Positions 30,137 through 40,131 are shown, counted from the stretch's first letter. The stretch: 64,000 nucleotides of DNA from Shinella sp. PSBB067 (GCF_016839145.1 NZ_CP069303.1:2852001-2916000); one strand, 5' to 3'. Numbers and translations: made by a program. Notes: generated from the letters alone by a model not told the origin.

Positions 30137-30898
30137 ATGAGCCGAACCGACCTTCTCATACGAAAATGTGCACTGGTGACGGGCGCGGCGCGCGGAAATG
30201 GCGCGGCCATCGCACGCGGCTTGTCCGACCATGGCGCCAAGGTCATCCTCGCGGACCTGGATGCAGGCGCGCTGGCAGCGCAACTGGACATCATGCGCGC
30301 CGAGGGACGTGATTGCTTCCCTCTCACGCTGGATGTTGCCGATCCGGAAGCCTGCCGTCAGGCCGCCCGGCATGTGGCCGACGAGCATGGCGACCTGGAC
30401 ATCCTGGTGAACAATGCCGGGATACGCCCGCGCCATGCCTTCGACAGCACCGATCGCGACATCCATTGGGACCGCGCGATCAAGGTGAACCTCGAAGGGA
30501 TACGCAATACTACCCTCGCCTGGCTGGACGGGCTGAAGCGGCGCAAGGGATCCGTCATCAACATCACCTCGATCGCCGCCTTCAATGCATCGCCCGGATC
30601 GATCGGTTATTCCACATCGAAGGCGGGGGCGCAGATGCTGAGCAAGGCCCTCGCATGCGAACTGGCCGCAGATGGCATTCGTGTCAATGCGATCGCGCCC
30701 GGCGTAATCGAGACCGACATGACCATCCCCTCGCGGACGGAGCCTCGGCGCCGCGAAAAATTGCTGTCCCGGATCCCGTTGGCACGTTTCGGCCGCCCCG
30801 AGGACCTGATAGGCGCGGCGGTCTTCCTGGCTTCGGATCTTTCGAACTACGTAACGGGATGCACCATCGCCGTCGACGGCGGCTACCTGGCGAACTGA
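30137..30898 (+). CDS. Short-chain dehydrogenase/reductase
   Basis: 253 residues of the classical SDR family. It has the Rossmann TGAARGNG (15-22), NNAG (92-95), catalytic S145, Y158 and K162 (YSTSK), and the C-terminal GCTIAVDGGYL ending of 3-oxoacyl-ACP-reductase-like members. It follows the importer by 18 bp and is the last gene of the aminotransferase operon. It probably interconverts an alcohol and a ketone in the pathway of the imported amine. The substrate is not predictable. Confidence 0.9.
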   Translation: MSRTDLLIRKCALVTGAARGNGAAIARGLSDHGAKVILADLDAGALAAQLDIMRAEGRDCFPLTLDVADPEACRQAARHVADEHGDLDILVNNAGIRPRHAFDSTDRDIHWDRAIKVNLEGIRNTTLAWLDGLKRRKGSVINITSIAAFNASPGSIGYSTSKAGAQMLSKALACELAADGIRVNAIAPGVIETDMTIPSRTEPRRREKLLSRIPLARFGRPEDLIGAAVFLASDLSNYVTGCTIAVDGGYLAN

Positions 30899-31056
30899 CA
30901 GCAGGCATCCCGAACTGATCCTCACTGAAGCGCGCATACGGCGCGGCGACGGAGGAACCTCGGACCGGGTGGGGGGCTATGGCATGTGCCGGCCGCAACG
31001 CAGGAAGATATTCGTCGAGAGGTAACAAGGTGTGGCGCGTAAAGGCGACGATGACG

Positions 31057-31083
31057 GTGCGTTGTTCAACGGATAAAACGCAC
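31057..31083 (-). terminator. Stem-loop between SDR and LysR genes
   Basis: GTGCGTT / AACGCAC, perfect 7-bp arms with a 13-nt loop, 18 bp after the LysR stop on the minus strand and 158 bp after the convergent SDR stop. It has only a partial T-tract inside the loop. It is the best candidate for ending the 13-gene operon. Confidence 0.35.
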
Positions 31084-31100
31084 GTCGCATAAAACGGGCT

Positions 31101-32099
31101 CTAAAACGCCTTCAACCTAAGGCTTTCCAAGAAATTCTCATCCTGGTCGCACTCCGAAATCAGCCAGTCCCGGAAAACCTGAACACGTCGACTGTTATGC
31201 CCGAGCGGCGAGACGAAATAATATGTCCGTTCCGCCGGCAGCGAATAGGGAAACGGGATGACGAGGGTTCCCTGTCGCAACTCGGCCTGAACGAGTGCGA
31301 CTTGCGATATGGCAACCCCCAATCCCGAGGCCGCAGCCTGGTAGGCGAGCCCGGAATTCTCGAACTTCATACCCTTGACCGGATCGACGCCCTCGACCTT
31401 CAGGGCATTGATCCATTTTCTCCAGTCGTCCTGCCGAGCATAGGAGTGAAGCAGGGTAACATGCTTCAGGTCCGACGGTGTTTGCAGTCTCGCGGCAATG
31501 TCCGGGTGGCAGACCGCGACGAGATGGTTCTGGATCAGCCGGTCCGAGCGGACGCCGGGCCAGTCCCCAAAGCCCGTTCGGATATAGGCATCGATCAGTT
31601 CATGCTCGAAATCCATTTTGCTCGCCGGCGACAAGGTCATGAGCTGGACCTCGATCTTTGGGTGGCATTGCGCGAAACGCGGAAGCCGCGGAATGAGCCA
31701 TCTGAGTGCAAACGTCGAGTAGACCCGCAGCTTTATGATGTCGGGTGTATTGCGCTCCCGCACGCGGTTGGTCGCATCCTCCAGGATCGCGAACGCGTCG
31801 CCGATGTCCTCGAGATACTGCTTGCCCTTTGTCGTCAGCTTGACGGAGCGCGGCGTTCTTTCGAACAGCGCGATGCCAAGGATATTTTCCAACAGCTTGA
31901 CCTGGCGACTGACTGCGGACTGGGTGACATTCAGTTCCTGAGCCGCCTTCGACAGGCTGAGGTGCCGACCCGCCGCCTCGAAGACACGGATCGGGTTGAG
32001 GGGCGTCAGTTGCCTGGTGATCGCACCGTCTCCTTGCTGCCAGGGCCTAATCGTTTCGACATGCCCCGGCCCCTCCTGGCCAATAACGAAATCATCCAT
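31101..32099 (-). CDS. LysR-family transcriptional regulator (GcvA-like)
   Basis: 332 residues. The HTH begins near residue 33 (PLNPIRVFEAAGRHLSLSKAAQELNVTQSAVSRQVKLLE), the wording of the GcvA/AmpR branch, followed by the effector-binding domain. The first about 30 residues are not family-like, and the true start may be further in, but no better ribosome site is visible. It is the last gene of the long HyuAB-CoA operon (33-bp gap) and probably controls that operon. Confidence 0.88.
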   Translation of the reverse strand: MDDFVIGQEGPGHVETIRPWQQGDGAITRQLTPLNPIRVFEAAGRHLSLSKAAQELNVTQSAVSRQVKLLENILGIALFERTPRSVKLTTKGKQYLEDIGDAFAILEDATNRVRERNTPDIIKLRVYSTFALRWLIPRLPRFAQCHPKIEVQLMTLSPASKMDFEHELIDAYIRTGFGDWPGVRSDRLIQNHLVAVCHPDIAARLQTPSDLKHVTLLHSYARQDDWRKWINALKVEGVDPVKGMKFENSGLAYQAAASGLGVAISQVALVQAELRQGTLVIPFPYSLPAERTYYFVSPLGHNSRRVQVFRDWLISECDQDENFLESLRLKAF

Positions 32100-32132
32100 T
32101 TTGCAAATCGGCTGTCAAGTCGGGACGGGCTG

Positions 32133-33245
32133 TCACAAAGCCTCGCGCCCGATGGCCAGATAGTCCTCGACCTTTGCGCTGCGCGGGTTCGTTGCGTGGC
32201 AATGATCCTTCAAGGCCGCGGGCGCGACCTGTTCGACCAGGGCTTCGGTGACACCCATCGCGGCAAGCCCGCCTGGTAATCCGAGACGCCGGCTGAGCCC
32301 TTCGATAACGGTGTCCGGCGGCCCTCCCATCCGCTGTGCGAGCGTATCCCATTTTTCGCCGATCACATCCCGGTTGAACCGCAGGACAGCCGGCATCAGA
32401 ACAGCATTCAGGGTGCCGTGATGCAATGCGAGCCCACGGATCGCACCAAGCGGATGACTGAGCGCGTGGACCGCACCCAGCCCCTTTTGAAAGGCGAGCG
32501 CACCATGAAGCGCGCAGACCATCATGTCCCGCCGCGCCTGCAGGTCGCGCCCGTCGTCGACGGCGCGCAGGATGGCCTTCAGCCCGTAATCCAGCCCGGC
32601 CAGCGCGATTGCATCGGCTGGAGGATTGAACGATGGTGCCATGTAGGTTTCCAGGCAATGCGAGATCGCATCCACCCCCGTGGCAGCCGTCAGCAGCGGC
32701 GGGAGACCGTATGTCAGTTCGGGATCGCAGAGCGCGATGTCCGGCAATAGATGGGGTGAAAGGATCCCGAGTTTACGGCCATCGGCCGTGACGATGACTG
32801 CGGCACGCCCGACCTCGGAGCCGGTGCCTGCTGTCGTCGGAACGGCTATCATCGGGCACGTCTGCTTCCGGATGCGGGAAACCCCGCCATTCACGGCGGC
32901 ATACTTTTCCAGGGGTCCTTCGTGCTCGGTCATAAGGCGGACCGCCTTGGCGAGGTCCAGTGACGAACCGCCCCCGACACCGATGACACCGTCACAACCG
33001 CAGGATCTGTAGATGTCGAAGGCCGCGATCACAGCATGCTCGGTCGGATTGGGGGGTGTTCCGTCGTAGACGGTCGCCCCCTCGCCCGCCAGCGCCATCA
33101 CGCGTCCAACGACGCCCGATGCCACCAACCCCGCATCCGTCGCGACCAGAGGGCGGCGGATGCCGAGTTCGGCAAGGAACTCGGGGAGGCGTGAAAGCGC
33201 GCCTTCCCCGAACTCAATTCTAGTCAGGTAGTTAATCTGCGCCAT
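32133..33245 (-). CDS. Iron-containing alcohol dehydrogenase
   Basis: 370 residues of the group III Fe-ADH/maleylacetate reductase superfamily. The nucleotide loop GVGGGSSLDLAK is at 89-100. Metal ligands fit D192, H196 (GVDAISH), H260 (GAVHALSH) and H276 (HHG), so a divalent-metal enzyme is expected. The family converts alcohols to aldehydes, 4-hydroxybutyrate to succinate semialdehyde, or reduces maleylacetate. In this operon it may supply the aldehyde oxidised by the neighbouring aldehyde dehydrogenase. It overlaps the citrate-synthase-like gene by 14 bp. Confidence 0.88.
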   Translation of the reverse strand: MAQINYLTRIEFGEGALSRLPEFLAELGIRRPLVATDAGLVASGVVGRVMALAGEGATVYDGTPPNPTEHAVIAAFDIYRSCGCDGVIGVGGGSSLDLAKAVRLMTEHEGPLEKYAAVNGGVSRIRKQTCPMIAVPTTAGTGSEVGRAAVIVTADGRKLGILSPHLLPDIALCDPELTYGLPPLLTAATGVDAISHCLETYMAPSFNPPADAIALAGLDYGLKAILRAVDDGRDLQARRDMMVCALHGALAFQKGLGAVHALSHPLGAIRGLALHHGTLNAVLMPAVLRFNRDVIGEKWDTLAQRMGGPPDTVIEGLSRRLGLPGGLAAMGVTEALVEQVAPAALKDHCHATNPRSAKVEDYLAIGREAL

Positions 33246-34143
33246 TCGATTCCCCTGCAGTCAGCCTTCGGGTCCTAGCCGTCCACGCCTGCGGTACGGA
33301 CCGAAGCGCCGGTCCCTGATAGGAATAGGTGAATTCCTTGGGCACCGGCCCCTTTATCCGTCCGCCTTCCTGCATCTGCTCCCAGGCGTGGGCACAGATG
33401 CCGACGCTTCTTGACAGGATGAACAGCCCGCGGCCGAGCGCCGCGGGAAAGCCGAGCTCAAGAAGAACGACAGCGGTGATCCCGTCGATGTTGAGTGGAA
33501 CGACACGTCCGCTCGTGGCGAGCACCGCCTCGACCTTCCGGGCGGCTTCGAGCGCACCGCCCTCAACGATCCGCTGGCTGACCGCCTCCTCCAGCAATGC
33601 GCTGATCCTCACCGAACGCGGGTCGATCTTGTGGTAGCGATGACCGAAGCCCGGCAGATAGCGGCCATTGGCCGCTTGAAATGCCTCGACATGGGCCCTG
33701 GCAACCTGAGCCGGGTCCCCCGCGAACGCCGGATCGCGGACGATTCCGCCCAGCAGTTCCATGCACTGCTCGCCTGCCCCGCCATGGACATCGCCCAGTA
33801 CGTTCACGCCCGACGCCATCGCGTTGTTGAGGCCGACGCCGCACGTCGCGGCCATGCGCGCAATCGAGAGCGAGGGCGCCAGCGGTCCATGGTCGACACC
33901 CGCGACCAGCACCGTCTCCAGCAGCCTTGCTTGCTGCGGCGAAGGCAGTTCGCCACGCGTCATCAGCCAGACCATGGCCGGGAAGGTGATGGTGCCGATA
34001 AGATCCTGAATAGGATAGCCGCGAACGCGAATCTGGTTGGGGGCGATATCCGTGATGGAGGAGCGCCACCAGTCGGCAATGGCACTGGCTCCCGGGTCAT
34101 CGCGCCGCTTTTCCGACGGCCCGGCGGGAAAGTCGGCGGTCAT
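33232..34143 (-). CDS. Citrate-synthase-like protein, probable citryl-CoA lyase type
   Basis: 303 residues, about 100 fewer than normal citrate synthase, with most of the loss at the N-terminus. The three catalytic residues of the fold are present: H120 (VHGGAGE), H168 (PGFGHRYH) and D220 (NIDGITA). Short members of this family with the same architecture cleave citryl-CoA to acetyl-CoA and oxaloacetate, and are relatives of the ATP-citrate lyase C-terminus. With a CoA transferase and crotonase in the operon, a retro-Claisen cleavage of an acyl-CoA is plausible. It overlaps the aldehyde dehydrogenase gene by 4 bp. Confidence 0.82.
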   Translation of the reverse strand: MTADFPAGPSEKRRDDPGASAIADWWRSSITDIAPNQIRVRGYPIQDLIGTITFPAMVWLMTRGELPSPQQARLLETVLVAGVDHGPLAPSLSIARMAATCGVGLNNAMASGVNVLGDVHGGAGEQCMELLGGIVRDPAFAGDPAQVARAHVEAFQAANGRYLPGFGHRYHKIDPRSVRISALLEEAVSQRIVEGGALEAARKVEAVLATSGRVVPLNIDGITAVVLLELGFPAALGRGLFILSRSVGICAHAWEQMQEGGRIKGPVPKEFTYSYQGPALRSVPQAWTARTRRLTAGESNGAD

Positions 34144-35579
34144 TGCAAACCCTCCATCCTGTGCATGATCGATTTTGTGATCAGATAGGCATCGAGGCCT
34201 TCGGCACCGCCCTCGAAGCCGTAGCCGCTCTCCTTCACGCCGCCCAGCGGCGACGCCGGGGTCGAAACCGAATAGTTGTTGATCGCGATCACGCCCGCAT
34301 CGAAGGCTTCGGCCATCGCCGTGGCGCGGGAGGAAAGGTTGGTAATGGCGTAAGCTGCGAGCCCGTAAGGCGTATCGTTGACCGCCTTTACGACCTCCTC
34401 GAAACTGTCGAACGGCTCGATCAGGCTGAGAGGGCCGAACGGCTCCTCCACCTTGGCCAGCGCATCCGCCGGCACATTTTCCAAGACGGTCATTTCGAAG
34501 AAATAGCCGGGCCGATCGATGCGACTACCCCCGGTCAGCAGGCGCGCACCGCGCTTGACGGCATCGGCGATCATACCTTCCATCGTCGTTATGCGCCGGG
34601 CATTCGCCAGCGGGCCCATCTGGCTTGCCGGGTCATCGCCCGGACCGACGCGCAGATCCCTCGCCTTGGCGACGAACGCGTCGCGGAAGGCCTCGTAGAT
34701 GCCGCGCTGGACGTAAAAGCGCGTCGGACTTGTACAGACCTGGCCGGCGTTGCGGCTCTTGGCGGCCACCGCCATGTGCGCGGCACCGACAGGATCGGCG
34801 TCGTCAAAGACGACTACCGGGGAGTGGCCGCCGAGTTCCATCGTTGCACGTTTGACACCCTCGGCCGCCAGCGCCAGAAGCTGCTTGCCGACGGCGGTCG
34901 ACCCGGTGAACGAAATCTTGCGAATGACCGGCGAGCGGATGAGATGCGTCGAGATTTCGCTGGGAACGCCATGGACGAGGTTCAGCACGCCCTTTGGCAA
35001 CCCCGCATCGTGAAACGCCCGGACGAGTTCGGCTGCGGTGAGCGGTGTTTCCTCCGCCGGCTTCAGGATGATGGAGCAACCGGCCGCCAGGGCCCCGCCA
35101 ATTTTCCGACCCGGCGTCTGGGCCGGGAAATTCCAGGGAGAAAAGGCTGCGACGGGCCCGATCGGCTGCTTGATGAGATGCTGCCGCACATCGGGTGCCC
35201 GGCTTGCAAGCACGCGGCCATAACCCCGTGTCGCCTCTTCCGCCATCCATTCGAGATTGGCGAGGCAGACGCCCAGTTCGCCGCTTGCCTCCGAAAGCGT
35301 CTTGCCCTGTTCCATCGTCAAGAGAGCGCTGATGTCGTCCCGTCTTTCCCGGATCAGATCGACGGCTCTGCGAATGACCGCAGCGCGGTCATAGGGCGAA
35401 ACCTTTCGCCATATCTCAAAACCGCGCGCGGCCGCGCCAAGAGCAAGATCGAGATCTTCGATGGCGGCATGAGCGGCCCTGGCGACCACCTCGCCGGTGG
35501 CCGGATTGTGGATGGGATAGCTGCGGCCACCTGCCGCGTGGCGCCACTCACCGTCGATATAGAGAAGGCTCTCTCGCAT
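34140..35579 (-). CDS. Aldehyde dehydrogenase, succinate-semialdehyde dehydrogenase (GabD-like) family
   Basis: 479 residues with PWNFP, the general base in MELGGHSPVVVFDDAD, the catalytic cysteine in NAGQVCTSPTRFYV and EEPFGPL. The wording (IIRRAVDLIRERRDDISALLTMEQGK) is nearest the GabD branch, but specificity for succinate semialdehyde is not proved. It follows LivF by 15 bp, with AAAGGA before the ATG, and is coupled to the citrate-synthase-like gene. Confidence 0.88.
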   Translation of the reverse strand: MRESLLYIDGEWRHAAGGRSYPIHNPATGEVVARAAHAAIEDLDLALGAAARGFEIWRKVSPYDRAAVIRRAVDLIRERRDDISALLTMEQGKTLSEASGELGVCLANLEWMAEEATRGYGRVLASRAPDVRQHLIKQPIGPVAAFSPWNFPAQTPGRKIGGALAAGCSIILKPAEETPLTAAELVRAFHDAGLPKGVLNLVHGVPSEISTHLIRSPVIRKISFTGSTAVGKQLLALAAEGVKRATMELGGHSPVVVFDDADPVGAAHMAVAAKSRNAGQVCTSPTRFYVQRGIYEAFRDAFVAKARDLRVGPGDDPASQMGPLANARRITTMEGMIADAVKRGARLLTGGSRIDRPGYFFEMTVLENVPADALAKVEEPFGPLSLIEPFDSFEEVVKAVNDTPYGLAAYAITNLSSRATAMAEAFDAGVIAINNYSVSTPASPLGGVKESGYGFEGGAEGLDAYLITKSIMHRMEGLQ

Positions 35580-35594
35580 TGGAATTCCTTTACG

Positions 35595-36311
35595 TCAGAG
35601 GTAGTGTGTGCGCGCGAGTGCATCGAAATTGGCGCGGAGGTGGTCGCAATCCCCCTCTTCGCGCACCTCGCCGTCACGAAGGATGTAGAAGCGGTCCGCG
35701 ATGTTCATCGCCAGGCGCATGTTCTGCTCGACCAGCAGCATGGTCCGACCTTCATCCTTCAGTTCGCGCATGATCCGCGCGATTTCGTCGACGAACATCG
35801 GCGCAAGCCCCGCGGATGGCTCATCGAACAGGATGATCTCCGGCCTTGTCATCAGGGCACGCCCGATCGCCAGCATCTGCTGCTCGCCCCCCGAAAGCGT
35901 GATCGCCTTCTGCGCATGCCGCTCCTTCAGGCGCGGGAATTTGGCATAGACGCTTTCGAGCGCTTCATCGGAATCGTCCCCGCGCACCGCCGCGCCGAGC
36001 ACGAGATTGTCGCGCACCGAAAGCTGCGGGAAGAGATCCCTGTATTGCGAAACCTGGACGACGCCCGTTCGCACCACCGCATGCGGGGGCCGGCCCTTTA
36101 TGCTTCGGCCGCCAATCTGCACATCCCCCGCGGTCAGGGGCAGGAAGCCGCTGACCATGTTCAGGAGGGTCGTCTTGCCGCTTCCGTTCGCGCCCAGAAG
36201 GGTCACGACTTCGCTGCGCCGGACGCCAAGGGACACCCCGCGCAACGCGGCTGCCTTGCCATAGTGGACGTGGACGTCCTCGACGCGGAAGAAGAAATCA
36301 TTTGTTTCCAA
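35595..36311 (-). CDS. livF: Branched-chain amino acid-type ABC transporter ATP-binding protein LivF
   Basis: 238 residues with Walker A GANGSGKTT, signature LSGGEQQM, Walker B IILFDEPSAGL and H-loop VEQN. This is typical LivF length and lacks the LivG C-terminal motif. The start is a TTG at 36311 with GGAGG seven bases upstream, overlapping the LivG stop by 14 bp. It is the last transporter gene in the operon. Substrate specificity lies with the binding protein, so the leucine/isoleucine/valine name indicates the family only. Confidence 0.9.
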   Translation of the reverse strand: METNDFFFRVEDVHVHYGKAAALRGVSLGVRRSEVVTLLGANGSGKTTLLNMVSGFLPLTAGDVQIGGRSIKGRPPHAVVRTGVVQVSQYRDLFPQLSVRDNLVLGAAVRGDDSDEALESVYAKFPRLKERHAQKAITLSGGEQQMLAIGRALMTRPEIILFDEPSAGLAPMFVDEIARIMRELKDEGRTMLLVEQNMRLAMNIADRFYILRDGEVREEGDCDHLRANFDALARTHYL

Positions 36312-37074
36312 GATACGCCTCCAGCACCACCGGGTCGTTTCGGACCGCCTCGGGCGCGCCGCTCGCGATCATCTGCCCGTGATTGAGAACGACGATGCGG
36401 TCCGATACCGCCATGACCAGTTCGAGAACATGCTCCACCAGAAGGATTGCGACACCACCGGCAGCCAGGCGTTTCAGGAGAGCACCGAGATTGGCGCGAT
36501 CCGTCGCCGACAACCCCACAGCAGGCTCGTCCAGCAGGATCAGCCGCGAATGTTGGGCAAGCGTGCGCCCGATCTCCACCAGGCGCTGCTGGCCGGATGA
36601 CAGGTCTTCGGCTTTTACATTCCTGAGATGGGCGATGCCGAGATCATGAAGCACCTCTTCGGCTCGTGCGATCGACGATCTCTCTTCGGCGACAGCGGAC
36701 GGAAGCCGCAGGATGTTGCCTATGATGCGCCGCTCCGTTTCGCAGTGCAGGCCGGTCAGGATGTTTTCGAGAGCCGAAAGCTTCTTGAGCACGCCGCCAT
36801 TCTGGAACGTGCGCCGCACGCCAAGGCGGGCAATCGCGTCGGGCCGCTTGCCGGTGATGTCGCTCGCGCCGAAGAAAACCCGCCCGGATGCCGTTCGGGC
36901 GAAGCCGGTGATCGCGTTGAACAGGGTCGACTTGCCGGCCCCGTTCGGCCCGATGAGCGCGCAGATCTCGCCCGCGTTCAGGTCGAAGGATGCACCGGAT
37001 ACGGCCGTCAGTCCACCGAAGCGAACGGAGACATCCGCGACGGAAAGCACGGATTGTTTTGGCGGCGCCGTCAT
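36298..37074 (-). CDS. livG: Branched-chain amino acid-type ABC transporter ATP-binding protein LivG
   Basis: 258 residues. Walker [10 protein letters not shown], signature LSSGQQR, Walker [13 protein letters not shown]-loop VEHV. The ending ([12 protein letters not shown]) is the conserved LivG tail. It overlaps LivM by 4 bp and LivF by 14 bp, so the two ATPases are translationally linked. Confidence 0.92.
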   Translation of the reverse strand: MTAPPKQSVLSVADVSVRFGGLTAVSGASFDLNAGEICALIGPNGAGKSTLFNAITGFARTASGRVFFGASDITGKRPDAIARLGVRRTFQNGGVLKKLSALENILTGLHCETERRIIGNILRLPSAVAEERSSIARAEEVLHDLGIAHLRNVKAEDLSSGQQRLVEIGRTLAQHSRLILLDEPAVGLSATDRANLGALLKRLAAGGVAILLVEHVLELVMAVSDRIVVLNHGQMIASGAPEAVRNDPVVLEAYLGNK

Positions 37075-38072
37075 GACTTGCCTCCGAAGAACCGGTCGCG
37101 CAGGCCGGAGATCCGCCCACCTAGAAACCCGCCGATGCCTTCGGGGACAAAGCGCAGGACGATGATGAGGAGCAGACTGAAGACGATCTCTTCCAGGCCC
37201 GGGAAATTACGCAGCGTTTCCGGAATGGCGGTCAGCAGGAGCGCCCCGAAAATCGATCCGACAAAACTGCCGAGGCCACCGACCATGACCATGGAGAAAT
37301 GGACCAGCAGTTGGGTAAGCCCGAAGCTCTCCGGCGTGATCCGTCCAAGGAGGCAGGCATACATTCCGCCTGCCACGCCAACAAGCGCACCGCTCCAGAC
37401 GAATGCCAGGATCCGGAAACCGGCGGTGTGCATTCCAAGGCCGAGCGAAACCGACTCGCTTTCCCGGACGGCGACGATCGCGCGGCCGACGCTGGAGCGC
37501 AGCAGATTGCGCGTGACGGTGAGGCAAAGGACGGTAAAGACCAGGAACACCCAGTATTTGCCGATTTCCGTCGTGATCTGATAGCCGGCGAGCTTCATGG
37601 CAGGCACTTCAAGGCCGCTCGAACCCTGCGTGATGCTGCCGCCATGGATGTAGAGCCAACGCAGCAGTTCTCCCGTCGCGAGCGTGACGATCGCGAGCTG
37701 ATAGTTGCGGATGCGCAAGGCCGGAATGCCGACGAGAAAGCCGGCAATGCCGCCACCGATCCCCCCGACGAGAATACCCGGAATGAAGTTCAGCCCGCCG
37801 TTCATCGCAATCGTCGCCGCATAGGCTCCGACGCCGAAGAAAGCGACGTTCGCGAAGGCGAGTTGACCGAGATAACCCAGGAGTATGTTGAAGCCGAGGG
37901 TGACCAGCGTGTAGATCAGCATCATGCTGGCAACGAAACGCCAATATTCGTTGAGGCCGAGCGGCACCAGGGCCGCGGCCGCAACGGTAAGGACCAGGAC
38001 GACGCGCGGTATGTCGTTTGATGCGTGGGCCCACATCCCGGCACGCCGTGACGGGCTGGAAATATCAGACAC
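37071..38072 (-). CDS. livM: Branched-chain amino acid-type ABC transporter permease LivM
   Basis: 333 residues with eight to ten hydrophobic segments and the family motifs [22 protein letters not shown] and [15 protein letters not shown]. The start codon is GTG at 38072 with GGAGG six bases upstream, overlapping LivH by 8 bp. It forms the channel with LivH. Confidence 0.92.
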   Translation of the reverse strand: MSDISSPSRRAGMWAHASNDIPRVVLVLTVAAAALVPLGLNEYWRFVASMMLIYTLVTLGFNILLGYLGQLAFANVAFFGVGAYAATIAMNGGLNFIPGILVGGIGGGIAGFLVGIPALRIRNYQLAIVTLATGELLRWLYIHGGSITQGSSGLEVPAMKLAGYQITTEIGKYWVFLVFTVLCLTVTRNLLRSSVGRAIVAVRESESVSLGLGMHTAGFRILAFVWSGALVGVAGGMYACLLGRITPESFGLTQLLVHFSMVMVGGLGSFVGSIFGALLLTAIPETLRNFPGLEEIVFSLLLIIVLRFVPEGIGGFLGGRISGLRDRFFGGKS

Positions 38073-38934
38073 GTGTCGCCTCCTTCTTTCCGAGAATGCC
38101 GTTGGGCAGCACGATCAGCACGACGATGATGACCAGATAGGCGAAGATATCGATCAGGGCGGTCGAGATGTAGAAGCCGGCCAGCTGCTCGGCGAGGCCA
38201 ATGATCAGCCCGCCAAGGACTGCGCCGCCGAGATTGCCGAATCCGCCGAATGTCATGGCCGCGAAGGCCTTGATGAGCAGATGCGCACCCATGTCGGGGT
38301 AGAGCATCGTCACGGGGGCGACGAGCGTTCCGGCCACGGCGGCAATGCCGGCGACCACGCCCCACATGGCCATATGAAAGCCGGGAACGTTGATCCCCAC
38401 AAGGGCTGCGCCGCGAGGTACCTGCGACGCGGCCTGCATCAGCTTGCCGAGCTTCGTTCTGGCGAAGAAGAGAAAGAATGCGACCACGAGTGCCATGCAA
38501 CCACCGATGATGAGCAGGTCCTGAGCCGTCAGGACGATGCTGCCGATGAAGATCGGCGGCACATCGATGATGGGCGGCATCCTGAGAACCTCCTGCCCCC
38601 AGAAGAAACGCGCCACACCGGTCAGGAGGTAAGACATCGCGACGGTCATCATGGCGACCGCGACGTGCGGCCCATGAGCGATGGGCCGCACCAGCATGCG
38701 TTCGCAAGCCATGCCCAGCAGAACCAGAACCGCGACTGCGGCTAGGAAAGCGAGCACGAAAGCCAGGCCGATAACCTGCGAGAACACATAGACCGCGAAC
38801 GCGCCTGCCATGAAGAACGCGCCGTATCCGAAATGAACAACTCCGGTTGATCGAAACAGGACCGTCATTCCAAGTGCAATGACGGCGTAGATGGAGCCCT
38901 GAACCAGGCCACTTGCCACAAGCTGTGCAAACAT
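38065..38934 (-). CDS. livH: Branched-chain amino acid-type ABC transporter permease LivH
   Basis: 289 residues, a typical LivH start (QLVASGLVQGSIYAVIALGMTVLFRSTGVVHFGYG) and about eight membrane segments. It is 7 bp after the binding-protein stop and overlaps LivM by 8 bp. Confidence 0.92.
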   Translation of the reverse strand: MFAQLVASGLVQGSIYAVIALGMTVLFRSTGVVHFGYGAFFMAGAFAVYVFSQVIGLAFVLAFLAAVAVLVLLGMACERMLVRPIAHGPHVAVAMMTVAMSYLLTGVARFFWGQEVLRMPPIIDVPPIFIGSIVLTAQDLLIIGGCMALVVAFFLFFARTKLGKLMQAASQVPRGAALVGINVPGFHMAMWGVVAGIAAVAGTLVAPVTMLYPDMGAHLLIKAFAAMTFGGFGNLGGAVLGGLIIGLAEQLAGFYISTALIDIFAYLVIIVVLIVLPNGILGKKEATRV

Positions 38935-38941
38935 GGATCTG

Positions 38942-40099
38942 TTACTCGGACCAGGTCTTCAGGACGGTCGGTTTTCCATCACGGTAGGCGATCATCGCCC
39001 CGCCATTCACACCGGCATGATTGTCGGCCGAGAACGTGATCGGCGTGTTGAGAATCCCGGACTGGAAATCCGTGATCGATTCCATGGCGCCGATGAACTT
39101 GTCCCGCGTCAGATCGGGGCCGGCCTGCTTGAGCGCTTCGATGACGGCGAGCGCGCCGCCCATGGCCTCGTAGCTGAAAGTATCGGCCCGATGATCTGGA
39201 AAATACTTCGCGATCATCTTCGTCCAGGGTTCGATTTCCGGGCTGCTGAGCGCCGGCTCATAGGCATAGAACGTGTAGAAATTCGCCATCGCCGCCATGT
39301 CGCCGACGCGATCGCGGGTGTCTTCCAGCGACACGCCGAAATTACCGAGGATGGGCGTGGTCATGCCGAACTTGTGGGCGTCACGAACGAGAAGCGCCGT
39401 TTCCGCCGGATAGAGCATCGCCAGCACGAAATCGGGCTGTGCGTTGCGCAGTTGCAGAATCTGCGGCGTCGCATCGGTAGTGCTGCGCTCCAGCGCCAGT
39501 TTCAACGAGATGTCGAGGCCATACGCGTTCTTGAGGTGCTCGGTGGCGACGCGCGAGTTCGTTTCGCCCCACTCGTCCGTGTGGCTGATCAGCGCGATCT
39601 TTGCCGTGCCCGGCCTGGACATGGCGAAATCCACCATCTGGGTGGCCACGACATCCGAGTTCGGGATCGGCTGGAAGAGGTTCTTCTTGAAGGGCTTCAC
39701 GATCCCGGCGCTGGCGGCGCCCAGGATGACGAACGGCACGTTCTGGCGTTCGAGATCGTCACGCACGGCCATCACGGTGCCGCTGCACACGCCACCGTGG
39801 ATCATGAACACGTCGTCCTGCGCCGTCAGTTTTCTGACGGCCGAGATCGCACGGGCCGCATCGCACCCGTCGTCCTCCCGAACGACCTCGATCTTGCGGC
39901 CGTGGATACCGCCCTTCTCATTGATTTCGTTATAGACGGCCTCGGCGCCGAACGCGGCACGTCCGAAGATCGATGCACTGCCCGTCAGCGGCGCGAAGAT
40001 ACCGATCTTGATCGTATCCTCGCTGACGCCGGGCTCGGCGAAGACCGGATTGGTCACAGCGACCATGGTTGCTGCAAGAATGGCTGTTATACGCTTCAT
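38942..40099 (-). CDS. Branched-chain amino acid-type ABC transporter substrate-binding protein
   Basis: 385 residues of the Peripla_BP_6 family with a signal peptide (about 21 residues, ending VFA). The mature start EPGVSEDTIKIGIFAPLTGSASIFG is the family hallmark. The ATG at 40099 has GGGAGGATAAACG upstream. Binding proteins of this type recognise amino acids, amides, urea, aromatic acids or dicarboxylates, and the ligand here is unknown. It presumably defines the compound handled by the surrounding HyuAB, CoA transferase and lyase genes. Confidence 0.9.
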   Translation of the reverse strand: MKRITAILAATMVAVTNPVFAEPGVSEDTIKIGIFAPLTGSASIFGRAAFGAEAVYNEINEKGGIHGRKIEVVREDDGCDAARAISAVRKLTAQDDVFMIHGGVCSGTVMAVRDDLERQNVPFVILGAASAGIVKPFKKNLFQPIPNSDVVATQMVDFAMSRPGTAKIALISHTDEWGETNSRVATEHLKNAYGLDISLKLALERSTTDATPQILQLRNAQPDFVLAMLYPAETALLVRDAHKFGMTTPILGNFGVSLEDTRDRVGDMAAMANFYTFYAYEPALSSPEIEPWTKMIAKYFPDHRADTFSYEAMGGALAVIEALKQAGPDLTRDKFIGAMESITDFQSGILNTPITFSADNHAGVNGGAMIAYRDGKPTVLKTWSE

Positions 40100-40131
40100 C
40101 GTTTATCCTCCCAGATTATGATTGGACGTGA

